Origin: Oscillospiraceae bacterium
Lineage (GTDB): Bacteria; Bacillota; Clostridia; Oscillospirales; Ruminococcaceae
Assembly: GCA_028720105.1 (NCBI GenBank)
Contig: JAQYLI010000025.1
Location: forward strand, 1-64,000
DNA: 64,000 bases
Direction: 5' to 3'
Made by a program: the position numbers and the translations under genes. The notes under the pieces are model-generated. The model was given only the letters and a program-made list of their open reading frames with translations. It did no database searches and was not told the DNA's origin. Below are positions 1 through 9,104 of this stretch, in pieces (the stretch's first letter is position 1; the number at the start of each line of letters is the position of its first letter).

Positions 1-1
1 C

Positions 2-436
2 TCCTCGGCAAACGAGTGGGAACTGTCATCGGGACGTGCAAGCTCGGTCATCAACTATATGCTGAGCCTCGACTGCTGCGACCCCGATAAATTCTCCGCC
101 GCAGGCTACGGAAAATACCGCCCCGTCAGCGAGAACGACACTGAAGAGGGCAAGCGTCAGAACAGACGAGTGGAAATTGTCTTTATCAGAAACGATATAG
201 ATATGGAAGATCCTGCGGTAATGCAGGAGCTTATCGAGCTTGAGTTCGGCAAGAGCTTTGTGAGCTATTCCGACGCTGACGGCAGCGTATCCGAGGACAG
301 CTCGGCAAATCCTGCTTCGGAAACGGCTTCCGCCCCTCCCACTCAGAACAACGGCAGCTATTCTTCCAAAAACGACCGCCTCAACGAGATGAAAAACAAT
401 CCCCCCGAGGTCACAGTCTCAGAGGCTAAGAAATGA
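2..436 (+). CDS. motB: Flagellar stator protein MotB / OmpA-like domain, 3' end only
   Basis: This is the C-terminal part of an OmpA/MotB peptidoglycan-binding domain; the gene begins before the window. The frame is open from base 2. It shows the family pattern NEWELSSGRA, then GYGKYRPVSEN, then EGKRQNRRVEI, which in MotB forms the peptidoglycan-binding fold that anchors the proton- or sodium-driven stator to the cell wall. After the domain comes an acidic, Ser/Asn-rich tail of about 60 residues that looks disordered. It sits 38 bases upstream of fliM in the same direction, as expected for a motA-motB pair inside a clostridial flagellar operon. A general OmpA-family protein cannot be excluded because the transmembrane start is missing, but the position makes MotB likely. 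Confidence 0.8.
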   Translation, partial: SSANEWELSSGRASSVINYMLSLDCCDPDKFSAAGYGKYRPVSENDTEEGKRQNRRVEIVFIRNDIDMEDPAVMQELIELEFGKSFVSYSDADGSVSEDSSANPASETASAPPTQNNGSYSSKNDRLNEMKNNPPEVTVSEAKK

Positions 437-474
437 CAATATAAAGCAATCCCCTATGAATGAAGGTGAAAATA

Positions 475-1482
475 TTGGCTGACGTTCTGTCTCAGAAACA
501 GATAGACGAGCTGCTGAACAGCTTTAACACCCAGGGCTCAAAGGCTTTCGAGGAGATCGAGGAGCAGGGCTCGGAGAAAAAAGTAAAGAATTATGACTTT
601 AAAACCCCTAAGAAATTCACCAAGGAGCAGCTTAAAGTCATCGACAGTATTTTCGAGAATTATTCCCGAGTTTTATCCTCTTACCTTACAGGTCTTATGA
701 GACTTTACTGCAAGGTGGAAGTTATGCAGATAGAGGAACAGCGGTATTACGAGTTCAATAACGCTCTTCCCGACTATGTTATGATGTCCCTTGTAAATAT
801 GGGTGTCCACGATGAGGACGTTATGGAAACAAACTGCATTATGCAGATATCAAATCCCATAACATTTACCATAATCGACAGGCTTATGGGCGGTCTCGGC
901 ACATACACCGAAGTAAACAGAGACTTTACGGAGATCGAGATAACCCTTATGCAGGGAATTATGGAAAAGATGGCTCAGTCCCTTAAAAGCGCCTGGTCAC
1001 AGTACATAGATATGGATCCCGTAATGACGGCGGTCGAGACCAATTCCCGTGTAATGCAGTCTATCCCTCCCGATGAGGTCATCATTCTCGTGTCGCTGGA
1101 AATCGAGATAAAGGACATCAAAAACATTATGTCCTTCTGTATTCCCGCTATGAACCTTGAGTCCATTATGAACAAGTTCGGCGACAGGTGGGCAAGACCC
1201 ACTCAGCGTCAGGACCCGAAAAAGGATCAGGAAAGACGGCGTAATATTATGGGCGCCCTCAGCGACTCGGATATTGACGTAAAAGCCGTTCTATGCGACA
1301 CTCAGGTGGATCTTTACGATATCCTCACTTTACAGGTGGACGATATAATACCCCTGAACATTCCCATTACCCGAAACGTGGAGCTGAAGATCGGCGGAAA
1401 CGTCTGGTACGACGGCAAGCTTGGAATTCTGGGCAGCAAAAAGGCTGTTAAAATCGATAATATATATAAAGAATTGAGGTAG
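475..1482 (+). CDS. fliM: Flagellar motor switch protein FliM
   Basis: FliM is part of the cytoplasmic C-ring and binds phosphorylated CheY to switch rotation. The protein starts MADVLSQKQIDELLNSF, the conserved N-terminal CheY-P docking motif (L-S-Q-x-x-I-D-x-L-L). This is followed by the CheC-like middle domain (about residues 45-230) and a C-terminal SpoA/FliN-like domain. I place the start at the TTG at 475 because AAGGTGA lies 6 bases upstream and the protein then begins as FliM usually does. The in-frame ATG at 460 overlaps that ribosome-binding site and would add five atypical residues. Length is about 335 residues, normal for the family. It is tightly followed by fliY. Confidence 0.95.
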   Translation: MADVLSQKQIDELLNSFNTQGSKAFEEIEEQGSEKKVKNYDFKTPKKFTKEQLKVIDSIFENYSRVLSSYLTGLMRLYCKVEVMQIEEQRYYEFNNALPDYVMMSLVNMGVHDEDVMETNCIMQISNPITFTIIDRLMGGLGTYTEVNRDFTEIEITLMQGIMEKMAQSLKSAWSQYIDMDPVMTAVETNSRVMQSIPPDEVIILVSLEIEIKDIKNIMSFCIPAMNLESIMNKFGDRWARPTQRQDPKKDQERRRNIMGALSDSDIDVKAVLCDTQVDLYDILTLQVDDIIPLNIPITRNVELKIGGNVWYDGKLGILGSKKAVKIDNIYKELR

Positions 1483-1486
1483 AACA

Positions 1487-2887
1487 ATGAGCGACGAAAA
1501 CGTTATTATTGACGGCTTCGGCGAGGCGGAACAGGACGCCATAGGCGAAATAATGAATATCACGATGGGCTCTGCTGCTACCGCCGTATCCAATATGCTC
1601 AGCGCCAAGGTATGGATCACCACCCCCACGGTGACCATCGAAAAGGCAAAGGATATGATATATCCCGAGCTGGAGCCTTCTATTCACGTAAAGATCAAGT
1701 ACATACAGGGCGTGAGCGGCGAAAATGTTCTCGTTCTCAAGCAGGACGACGTTCAGCTTATCCTTAATCAGCTTATGGGTCTGCCTCTTGAAGTAACAGA
1801 CGACTTCGAGTTCGACGAGATGAACATCTCGGCGGTGTGCGAGGTAATGAACCAGATGATGGGCGCTTCCGCAACGGCTTTGTCGGAGCTTATAAATACG
1901 CCTATTGATATTTCCACCCCTCAGGCGGAGGTGAGCAACGAATCCTCGGGTATGAACCCCTACGGTATCCCGCCCGATGACAATGTATGCGCTATCAGGT
2001 TCAAACTTACCATTGACAATGTGATAAATTCGGAATTTATTTCCGTTATGACTATAGATCTGGCAAAGGAAATGGCTCAGAAGATGATGGCAGCATACTC
2101 GGGAGGCGCGGAAGAACCTGCCCCTGTCGAAGAGCCCTCTTCAAATCTCAGCCAGGACGAGATACAGGCGCTCCTTAACGGCGCAGGAAGCGGCGGAGCT
2201 GCTTCCGAGCCTGCCCCCGCACCCGCGGCTTCTTCGGGCGGCTCTCTCTCCCAGGAGGAGATAAACGCACTGCTGAACGGTGCAGCACCCTCTCAGCAGG
2301 CTTCTCAGCCATCACCTCAGCCCATACCGCAGCCTGCTCCGCAGCCAATGGCTCAGCCTGTTCCCGAAATGAATTACGGGGCACAGCAGTCTCAGGGAAT
2401 GGGTATGCAGGGAATTCCCCCACAAATGGGAATGGCTCAGCAAGGAATGCCCCAGCAGGGTATGCCGGCACCGGGCGCAATGCCCTACGGCGGATATTAC
2501 GGTATGCCGCCCTACGGATATCCTCCTATGCAGCCCGTTCAGAAGGGCAGCGCAGTAAACGTTCAGGCTGTTCAGCTTCAGAGCTTTGAAAATTACAACA
2601 ATAAGGATCTAAGCGCTGATCAGAACGACAATCTAAAGCTTCTTATGGGCGTTCCCCTCAACGTTACCGTTGAGATAGGCTCTGCACGAAAAAAAGTCAA
2701 GGAGATACTGGATTTCACTCAGGGAACCATAATCGAGCTTGAACGTCAGGCAGGCTCCCCCGTGGATATCATCGTAAACGGTCATCTCATTGCAAAGGGC
2801 GACGTCGTAGTTATTGACGATAACTTCGCTGTAAGAATAACCGAAATCATCAAATCAAAATTTTTAGATAATTTAGGTAAGGAGTAA
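1487..2887 (+). CDS. fliY: Flagellar motor switch phosphatase FliY
   Basis: FliY is the Firmicutes C-ring protein that combines a CheY-P phosphatase (CheC-like) domain with a FliN domain. Residues 1-205 carry the two CheC active-site helices (ExxNxxxG patterns near residues 21-28 and 119-126). Residues 385-460 form the SpoA/FliN domain (LLMGVPLNVTVEIG). Between them lies a long Pro/Gln/Met/Ala-rich linker of about 170 residues. Unusually, the linker holds two copies of the FliM-type CheY-docking motif (LSQDEIQALLNG near 221 and LSQEEINALLNG near 254). In Bacillus FliY this motif is at the N-terminus, where it is absent here. At 466 residues the protein is longer than the usual 370-400. ATG start with GAGGT upstream. 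Confidence 0.94.
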   Translation: MSDENVIIDGFGEAEQDAIGEIMNITMGSAATAVSNMLSAKVWITTPTVTIEKAKDMIYPELEPSIHVKIKYIQGVSGENVLVLKQDDVQLILNQLMGLPLEVTDDFEFDEMNISAVCEVMNQMMGASATALSELINTPIDISTPQAEVSNESSGMNPYGIPPDDNVCAIRFKLTIDNVINSEFISVMTIDLAKEMAQKMMAAYSGGAEEPAPVEEPSSNLSQDEIQALLNGAGSGGAASEPAPAPAASSGGSLSQEEINALLNGAAPSQQASQPSPQPIPQPAPQPMAQPVPEMNYGAQQSQGMGMQGIPPQMGMAQQGMPQQGMPAPGAMPYGGYYGMPPYGYPPMQPVQKGSAVNVQAVQLQSFENYNNKDLSADQNDNLKLLMGVPLNVTVEIGSARKKVKEILDFTQGTIIELERQAGSPVDIIVNGHLIAKGDVVVIDDNFAVRITEIIKSKFLDNLGKE

Positions 2888-2892
2888 TTACA

Positions 2893-3255
2893 ATGGACAA
2901 GAAGATTATGCTCGTAGACGACGCCGCTTTTATGCGTATGATGATCAAGGACACCCTCACAAAGAACGGATACACCAATATCATCGAGGCTGCCGACGGC
3001 GAAATTGCCTGCAATACATATGCCTCCGAAAAGCCCGACCTTGTTATTATGGACATAACTATGCCCAATAAAACAGGCATTGAGGCTCTCAGAGATATCA
3101 AGGCTTCCGATCCCTCCGCAAAGGTGGTAATGTGCTCCGCTATGGGTCAGGAGTCAATGGTAGTGGAAGCTATCAAGCTTGGCGCGCTTGACTTCATCGT
3201 TAAGCCCTTCAAGCCCGACAGAATACTGGCTACAGTTCAGAAGATCATCGGCTGA
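2893..3255 (+). CDS. cheY: Chemotaxis response regulator CheY
   Basis: This is a single-domain receiver of 120 residues. The acidic pair D9-D10, the phospho-acceptor D54 (VIMD), the Ser/Thr switch in VVMCSAMGQ and the conserved Lys in FIVKPF are all present, so it should be phosphorylated by CheA. Phospho-CheY binds FliM, and probably the FliM-like motifs in FliY, to change flagellar rotation. AAGGAG lies before the ATG. It is embedded between fliY and fliO, the usual Firmicutes position for this cheY, only five bases after fliY. There is no output domain, so it acts by protein contact rather than DNA binding. Confidence 0.95.
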   Translation: MDKKIMLVDDAAFMRMMIKDTLTKNGYTNIIEAADGEIACNTYASEKPDLVIMDITMPNKTGIEALRDIKASDPSAKVVMCSAMGQESMVVEAIKLGALDFIVKPFKPDRILATVQKIIG

Positions 3256-3274
3256 TACGGAGTTCTTTCGGATA

Positions 3275-3679
3275 ATGACTGAATTTATTCCGGTTGTTCT
3301 CGCTCTTCTGGGTGTGGTCGCCCTTATGGTGGGCGTACTGTACCTTATGAAATGGCTGAACACACGCATTACGGGAGGAAAAGACCGCAAGGGCATTAAG
3401 ATATCCTCCTGCATAGGCGTGGGGCAGGACAAGTCTCTGATGGCGGTAAGAGCGGGAAAGAAAAATCTGCTTATCGGCGTTTCTCAGGGCGGGATAAATC
3501 TGCTGTGCGAGCTGTCCGAGGAGGATATGGAGCTTATCGAAAGCACATCTTCAAAAGACAGCGATATGGCAGGAAAGCCCTTTGCCGAATGTCTGAAATA
3601 CAATGCGGCAAAGCTGGGCAAGGAATTTATCACCCCCAAAAACAACAGCGATAACGATGATGGCAGCGGCAATTCGTGA
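3275..3679 (+). CDS. fliO: Flagellar biosynthesis protein FliO
   Basis: FliO is a small membrane protein that helps assemble the FliP-FliQ-FliR export gate. I start it at the ATG at 3275 (134 residues). A longer frame that begins at 3179 inside cheY would add 32 residues with no membrane or family character. The protein has one N-terminal transmembrane helix (about residues 5-25, VVLALLGVVALMVGVLYLM) and a basic cytoplasmic domain containing GQDKSLMAVRAGKKNLLIGVSQGG, typical of FliO. The tail is Asn/Asp/Ser-rich. It lies between cheY and fliP, where fliO is expected. FliO is poorly conserved, so the assignment leans on order and topology. Confidence 0.85.
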   Translation: MTEFIPVVLALLGVVALMVGVLYLMKWLNTRITGGKDRKGIKISSCIGVGQDKSLMAVRAGKKNLLIGVSQGGINLLCELSEEDMELIESTSSKDSDMAGKPFAECLKYNAAKLGKEFITPKNNSDNDDGSGNS

Positions 3680-3695
3680 AAGGCGGAGGCGTATA

Positions 3696-4676
3696 ATGAA
3701 AAATAAAATATGCGGCTCTTTTCCGAAAAAGCTGAAAGCTGCCGCCATAGGCGGAATATGCGCCGCCGTGATAATGTGGGGCGCTGCGGGAGCAGTAACC
3801 TATGCCGCAGCAGACCCGTCCGAGGAAAGCGGCGTTGTTACACAGGCAACAACCATAACAACTCCGATGGAAACGGAGATATCAAACGTTACCACCACAG
3901 TTCCCGAAACGGCTCAGACCACGCTCCCCGTTCAGGCTGTCACCGAGGCACAGACCACTCTCCCCTACAACGAGCCTGTTACCCACGAGGACGAGGATAC
4001 AAGCAGCATTCTCGATCTGCTTGATCTGAACAATAATTCCAACACCCTTGACCTTATCATTCTTCTGACTATTATTTCTCTGGCGCCCTCGCTGCTGATA
4101 ATGCTCACCTGCTTTACCCGCATTATCATCTCCTTTTCGCTGCTGAGAAATGCTATGGGAATTCAGACAACTCCCCCAAATCAGGTAATGATAGGTCTTG
4201 CGCTGTTTCTTACTCTGTTTATAATGTCCCCCGTGCTGGAGGAGATGAACGAGGTGGCTTACGTTCCCTACAAAAACGGGGAATATACCTCAATCGAAGC
4301 GGTGCAGCAGGCGTCGGTTCCTCTGAAAAAGTGGATGCTCAAAAACACGTCCAACGAAACTATGTCCTTTTTCATTTCCCTTTCGGGAGAGGAATATCCT
4401 GCCACAGACGACGAGACCTTTACCGAGGCTATCCCTTTCAAGATAGTCGCCCCCGCATTCATTCTCAGCGAAATAAAAATAGGCTTCCAGATAGGCTTCC
4501 TGCTGTTCATACCTTTCCTGGTAATAGATATGGTAGTCTCCTCGGTGCTTATGTCTCTCGGTATGATGATGATGCCTCCCTCAACAGTGGCAATGCCATT
4601 TAAAATTCTGATGTTCGTGCTTGTGGACGGCTGGCAGCTGCTGGCAGGCTCCCTTGTCTCGGGCTTCAATATGTAG
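3696..4676 (+). CDS. fliP: Flagellar export gate protein FliP
   Basis: FliP forms the core of the flagellar type III export channel with FliQ and FliR. The ATG at 3696 follows AAAGGCGGAGG. In-frame codons further upstream overlap fliO and give implausible sequence. The 326-residue product has an N-terminal hydrophobic signal-like segment (AAAIGGICAAVIMWGAAGAVTYA), then about 75 residues rich in Thr, Glu and Pro. The conserved core follows: an LTIISLAPSLLIMLTCFTRI helix, the MGIQTTPPNQVMIGLALFLT loop and helix, and the C-terminal GMMMMPPSTVAMPFKILMFV segment. The Thr-rich insert between signal and core makes it longer than the usual 220-260 residues. FliP is known to have a cleaved signal peptide. 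Confidence 0.95.
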   Translation: MKNKICGSFPKKLKAAAIGGICAAVIMWGAAGAVTYAAADPSEESGVVTQATTITTPMETEISNVTTTVPETAQTTLPVQAVTEAQTTLPYNEPVTHEDEDTSSILDLLDLNNNSNTLDLIILLTIISLAPSLLIMLTCFTRIIISFSLLRNAMGIQTTPPNQVMIGLALFLTLFIMSPVLEEMNEVAYVPYKNGEYTSIEAVQQASVPLKKWMLKNTSNETMSFFISLSGEEYPATDDETFTEAIPFKIVAPAFILSEIKIGFQIGFLLFIPFLVIDMVVSSVLMSLGMMMMPPSTVAMPFKILMFVLVDGWQLLAGSLVSGFNM

Positions 4677-4716
4677 CAAAATGCCCCGTCAAACGGAAAG
4701 GAAGTGAACCTGCAGG

Positions 4717-5001
4717 GTGACTGAGGACGCTGTTATTCAGGTTTTCAAGGACGCTATGATACTTGTATTCAAGCTGGCAGGACCGCTGCTTATAATCAGT
4801 ATGCTTGTAGGTCTCGTTATCGCCATTATCCAGGCGGCGACCCAGGTACACGAGCAGACCCTTAGCTTTGTGCCCAAGGTGGTAGTAATCGCTCTCCTGC
4901 TGGTGGTGCTTGCTTCCTTCTACATCTCAAGCACTGACACGTTTATCCGTGAAATTTTCGATATGATAGGAACTGTCAGCACCCAGACCGTTTCCGGCTG
5001 A
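4717..5001 (+). CDS. fliQ: Flagellar export gate protein FliQ
   Basis: FliQ is a small two-helix membrane protein of the type III export gate. The 94-residue product has helices at about residues 16-40 (LVFKLAGPLLIISMLVGLVI) and 55-75, joined by the conserved AAIQAATQVHEQTLSFVPK-type loop (here IIQAATQVHEQTLSFVPKV). The start is a GTG at 4717; AAAGGAAG lies about 12 bases upstream, a rather long gap, but no better in-frame start exists. It follows fliP by 40 bases and precedes fliR, the usual order. Confidence is high because the loop motif is diagnostic. Confidence 0.93.
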   Translation: MTEDAVIQVFKDAMILVFKLAGPLLIISMLVGLVIAIIQAATQVHEQTLSFVPKVVVIALLLVVLASFYISSTDTFIREIFDMIGTVSTQTVSG

Positions 5002-5027
5002 CATACAACAGAAAGCTGGTCATATTT

Positions 5028-5810
5028 ATGGATTTCTGGGAGCTGCTCCTGTCTGATTTTGATATAAAGCTAATGGTATTCGCAAGAATACTTGGCATTT
5101 TCTCCTTTAACCCCATTCTTGCACGAAGCAATATCCCTGCAAGAGTGAGAGTGGGACTGTCCCTGCTTATGGCGTATATCGTGGCTCTCGCCCTGCCCCC
5201 TATGGAGTTTGATGCGGGAGATACAGTGGGACAGTATGTTCTGAGCTTTGTGGCAGAGCTTTTCATAGGAATGGTGCTTGGCTTCATTTGCGACCTGTTC
5301 ATCTATATGATATATATGGCAGGCGATATTATGGACGCTCAGGCAGGTCTGGGTATGGCAAAGGTCTTTGACCCCTCTACCCACATTCAGATGTCTATGT
5401 ACGGCTCATTTATGGGATTTTTTATGTACCTGTACTTCTTTGCCGCCAACGCTCATTTAACGCTTATACGCATTTTCGTTGACTCTTTTGAGATCATACC
5501 TCTCGGCGGAGGGCACATAAATCCCGATCTTGGCTGGACGATAGTATCAATGTTCTCACAGATACTTGTGCTTATGATGCAGCTTGCAATGCCCGTCATA
5601 GCCGCTGAGCTTATCGTGGAATTCTGTATGGGCATACTGATGAAAACCGTTCCCCAGATACAGATAATCGTGGTGAATATCCAGCTCAAGGTGATAGTGG
5701 GCTTTGTAGTTCTTTTCGCCATCACCTCCCCAATGAGCGAGTTCATCGCGGACTACACCGATAAAATGCTGAACACCTGCCGGGAAATGCTCCCGCTCAT
5801 ATTCAACTAA
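5028..5810 (+). CDS. fliR: Flagellar export gate protein FliR
   Basis: FliR is the third component of the export gate that threads flagellar substrates through the inner membrane. The 260-residue protein is very hydrophobic with about six predicted membrane segments. It contains the family pattern FARILGIFSFNPILARSNIP near the start and the FIYMIYMAGDIMDAQAGLGMA segment in the middle, both recognisable FliR features. The C-terminal SPMSEFIADYTDKM tail is also typical. It lies 26 bases after fliQ and 31 before flhB. Its length matches the family, and I see no fusion with flhB, which occurs in some clostridia. Confidence 0.94.
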   Translation: MDFWELLLSDFDIKLMVFARILGIFSFNPILARSNIPARVRVGLSLLMAYIVALALPPMEFDAGDTVGQYVLSFVAELFIGMVLGFICDLFIYMIYMAGDIMDAQAGLGMAKVFDPSTHIQMSMYGSFMGFFMYLYFFAANAHLTLIRIFVDSFEIIPLGGGHINPDLGWTIVSMFSQILVLMMQLAMPVIAAELIVEFCMGILMKTVPQIQIIVVNIQLKVIVGFVVLFAITSPMSEFIADYTDKMLNTCREMLPLIFN

Positions 5811-5841
5811 ACCTGTTCTCGTCAAAAAGGCTGGTGGTTAA

Positions 5842-6978
5842 ATGGCAGAGAACGAAAACGGCGAGGAGAAAACCGAAGAAGCCACCGACAAAAAGCGGCG
5901 TGACGCCCGTAAAAAGGGTCAGGTGCTTAAAAGTCAGGACGTGGCTGTGGTATGCTCCCTGTTTCTTTCATTTTTCGTGCTGAGGATCACCGCTTCAAGC
6001 ATATTTTCCCGTCTGGGAGACTTTATGAAAAAGTACTTTTCTATGGCAGGAAAGGGCATAGGCGATGTCAAATATATCGGCGCCGAAAGCTTTGCAAGAG
6101 GACTTGTAATTGATGTAGCTGTGATATTCTTCGTCACAACAGGCGCGCTTTTAGCGGTATCCTTTCTAACCGCCATTGCTTCAACGGGTATCCAGACGAA
6201 ATTCTTAATTTCCTTTGAAAGCTTAAAATTCAAGCTGGATAAACTAAATCCCATAAACGGCATAAAGAAAATGTTCTCTCTTAAAGGACTTTTCGAGCTT
6301 GCCAAATCACTTATCAAAATGCTCCTGCTTATCGTGGTGGTCTACAGCGAAATAAAGGACAGGCTGCCCGAAATAGCAAGACTTATGAATGTTGAGCCAA
6401 TAAGCGGCGTTGTTTACATCGCCGAGACTATATTCTCCATCGTAATGACCCTTGGAATGGTTTTTGTGGCGGTGGCGGCTGTGGACTTTATGTTCCAGCG
6501 CTACTCCTATGAAAACGACCTTAAAATGACAAAGCAGGAGGTCAAGGACGAGTACAAGCAGATGGAGGGAGACCCCAAGATCAAGGGAAAACGCCGTGCA
6601 ATACAGCAGCAGATGGCTAATCAGCGAATGATGCAGGCAGTTCCCGAGGCGGACGTTATAATCCGTAACCCTACCCACTTTGCTGTAGCATTAAAATACG
6701 ATCCCGAGAAAAACTCCGCTCCCGTGGTCATTGCCAAGGGAAAGGACTTAGCGGCTCTGCGCATTGCAGATGTTGCCGCAGAACACGACGTTCCCACTGT
6801 CGAAAACGTACCTCTTGCAAGGGGTATCTACGAAAAGGTAGATGTGGGCAGAGAGATCCCCGCAGAATTTTATCAGGCTGCGGCAGATGTGCTCTGGTTC
6901 GTGTATAATCTTAAAAAGAAACCTGTCCCCAAGGGGATATTACCCGAAAACAAATCGTCGGCGCCGTTTAATTACTGA
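5842..6978 (+). CDS. flhB: Flagellar export switch protein FlhB
   Basis: FlhB sets export specificity by switching from rod/hook to filament substrates after self-cleavage. The protein opens with the basic signature EKTEEATDKKRRDARKKGQV. It has four membrane helices between about residues 35 and 215, and a cytoplasmic domain containing the autocleavage motif N276-P-T-H279 (RNPTHFAVALKY). Length 378 is normal. The ATG follows a weak ribosome-binding region (GGCTGGTGG). It is encoded between fliR and flhA as in most Firmicutes. All key residues of the cleavage site are present, so the protein should be functional. Confidence 0.96.
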   Translation: MAENENGEEKTEEATDKKRRDARKKGQVLKSQDVAVVCSLFLSFFVLRITASSIFSRLGDFMKKYFSMAGKGIGDVKYIGAESFARGLVIDVAVIFFVTTGALLAVSFLTAIASTGIQTKFLISFESLKFKLDKLNPINGIKKMFSLKGLFELAKSLIKMLLLIVVVYSEIKDRLPEIARLMNVEPISGVVYIAETIFSIVMTLGMVFVAVAAVDFMFQRYSYENDLKMTKQEVKDEYKQMEGDPKIKGKRRAIQQQMANQRMMQAVPEADVIIRNPTHFAVALKYDPEKNSAPVVIAKGKDLAALRIADVAAEHDVPTVENVPLARGIYEKVDVGREIPAEFYQAAADVLWFVYNLKKKPVPKGILPENKSSAPFNY

Positions 6979-7010
6979 CGGCCTTTCACAAGGAGGGCGG
7001 CAATACCTAA

Positions 7011-9086
7011 GTGGATTTTTTGAAGAAAATAGTAGGCAAGAATATCGTAACGGTATTTGTCATTCTCGCCGTATTTCTCATTGTCATTCCTCTTCCCACA
7101 TGGCTTCTTGACCTGCTTTTTGCGGTGAACATTGCCCTGTCGGTGTACATTCTCCTCACAACGATGTACATAAAGGAATCCCTTGAATTTTCCATATTCC
7201 CGTCGCTGCTGCTCATAACAACAGTATTCCGACTGGGACTTAACATATCCTCCACCCGTTCTATCCTTATGAACAAGGGCTATGCGGGTGAGATAGTAAA
7301 AGCCTTCGGCACCTTCGTAATGGGCGGCAATGCGGTAGTCGGATTTATCGTGTTTATCCTTATAACCGTAGTGCAGATGGTGGTAATCACCAAGGGCGCA
7401 GAGCGAGTTGCTGAGGTAACGGCACGATTTACCCTTGACGCTATGCCCGGTAAGCAGATGGCAATAGACGCCGACCTCAATCAGGGCATAATCGACGACA
7501 AGGAGGCAAAAAAACGCCGTGACAAGGTGCAGAGGGAGTCAGACTTCTTCGGCGCAATGGACGGTGCCGCCAAGTTCGTCAAGGGAGACGCAACATTTTC
7601 TATTGTTGCGGCTATCGTAAACCTGTTAGGCGGAGCGATAATGGGCCTGGTGTTCGGCGCAATGGACTTTAGTACAGTCCTCTCCACCTACTCCATCGCC
7701 ACCGTAGGAGACGGTCTCTGCTCACAGATACCCTCCCTTCTCATATCCATTTCAATGGGTATGATAGTTACCCGCGCCGCTTCCGAGGAATCTCTCAACA
7801 GCGACGTTATCGGTCAGTTCACATCACAGCCCAGAGTACCCTTCATTGCAGGACTTGTAATGTTCGTAATGGGCTTTATCCCGGGCTTTCCCACCATTAC
7901 CCTTTTCGTACTGGGCGGCGCACTCATTGCTCTCGGAGTAGGACTTTCCCGCTCTATGAAGACCGAGGAGCAGGAGGCGGAGGAGCAGGGAGCCAAGGAA
8001 ATGGCGGAAAATCAGGACGCTATTTCCGAAATGGAATACTACAAGGACATTGACAACGTTTATAAGCTCCTTAATGTTGAACCTATCGAAATGGAGTTCG
8101 GCTATTCCCTTATCCCCCTTGCGGACGAATCCGCAGGCGGAACCTTCATCGAGCGAGTTGTCATCTTCCGAAAGCAGTTTGCCATTGATATGGGCATGGT
8201 TTTCCCCTCTATCCGAATGAGGGACAACCAGCATATAAATCCCAATCAGTATGTTATAAAAATAAAGGGCGAGACCGTTGCAGAGGGCGAGATACTTATG
8301 GATCATTACCTTGCTCTCGACAGCGGAAACGTTACCCGGGAGGTTGACGGCATCGACACCATCGAGCCTGCCTTCAATATTCCTGCCAAGTGGATAAGCG
8401 AGGAAAATAAGCTCCGTGCCGAGATAGCAGGCTACACCCTCATAGACCCCACCTCGGTAATGATAACCCATCTTTCCGAGGTCATCAAAAACCACGCTCA
8501 CGAACTTCTCAGCCGTCAGGACGTCAAAACGATGCTTGACAAGCTGAAAGAAACAAATCCCTCTATCGTAGAGGATATCGTCCCGAACGTTGTGCCTATA
8601 GCATATCTCCAGAAAGAGCTTTGTATGCTCCTCAAGGAAAACGTGCCCATAAGGGATCTCCAGACCATTCTCGAGACGCTTGCGGACAATCAGCACAATA
8701 TGAAGGACCTGGATATAACAAACGAGTACGTCCGTCAGGCACTGAAACGAACCATCACAAGACGCTTCTCCGACGGCGGTCAGATAAGGGTCATAACTCT
8801 CGACACCGAGACCGAAAACAAGATAGTTTCCTCGGTGAAGAAGTCCGAGCAGGGCTCCTACCTTGCAATGGACCCCCAGTCCATTCAGGCGCTTATCGCC
8901 TCTCTGAACGCCCAGATCGAAAAGATCAAGGACGTGGTGCCCTCCCCCATCGTGCTCACCTCCCCCATTGTCCGCATCTACTTCAAAAAGCTTGTAGACC
9001 AGTTTATCCCCAATGTAACGGTGCTTTCCTTCAACGAGATAGACAACACCGTTCAGATACAGGCTGTGGGCAATATTAGCATATAA
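7011..9086 (+). CDS. flhA: Flagellar export gate protein FlhA
   Basis: FlhA is the large export gate component: eight membrane helices in the first ~320 residues and a cytoplasmic domain that receives chaperone-substrate complexes. The cytoplasmic FHIPEP-type loop is visible as FTLDAMPGKQMAIDADLNQGIID. Length is 691 residues, as usual. It starts with GTG at 7011, with AAGGAGGGCGG ten bases upstream. Directly downstream comes the sigma-28 gene. The flhF and flhG genes, which in Bacillus and many clostridia lie between flhA and sigma-28, are absent here. Confidence 0.96.
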   Translation: MDFLKKIVGKNIVTVFVILAVFLIVIPLPTWLLDLLFAVNIALSVYILLTTMYIKESLEFSIFPSLLLITTVFRLGLNISSTRSILMNKGYAGEIVKAFGTFVMGGNAVVGFIVFILITVVQMVVITKGAERVAEVTARFTLDAMPGKQMAIDADLNQGIIDDKEAKKRRDKVQRESDFFGAMDGAAKFVKGDATFSIVAAIVNLLGGAIMGLVFGAMDFSTVLSTYSIATVGDGLCSQIPSLLISISMGMIVTRAASEESLNSDVIGQFTSQPRVPFIAGLVMFVMGFIPGFPTITLFVLGGALIALGVGLSRSMKTEEQEAEEQGAKEMAENQDAISEMEYYKDIDNVYKLLNVEPIEMEFGYSLIPLADESAGGTFIERVVIFRKQFAIDMGMVFPSIRMRDNQHINPNQYVIKIKGETVAEGEILMDHYLALDSGNVTREVDGIDTIEPAFNIPAKWISEENKLRAEIAGYTLIDPTSVMITHLSEVIKNHAHELLSRQDVKTMLDKLKETNPSIVEDIVPNVVPIAYLQKELCMLLKENVPIRDLQTILETLADNQHNMKDLDITNEYVRQALKRTITRRFSDGGQIRVITLDTETENKIVSSVKKSEQGSYLAMDPQSIQALIASLNAQIEKIKDVVPSPIVLTSPIVRIYFKKLVDQFIPNVTVLSFNEIDNTVQIQAVGNISI

Positions 9087-9104
9087 CGAAAGGCGGTGTC
9101 TGAT

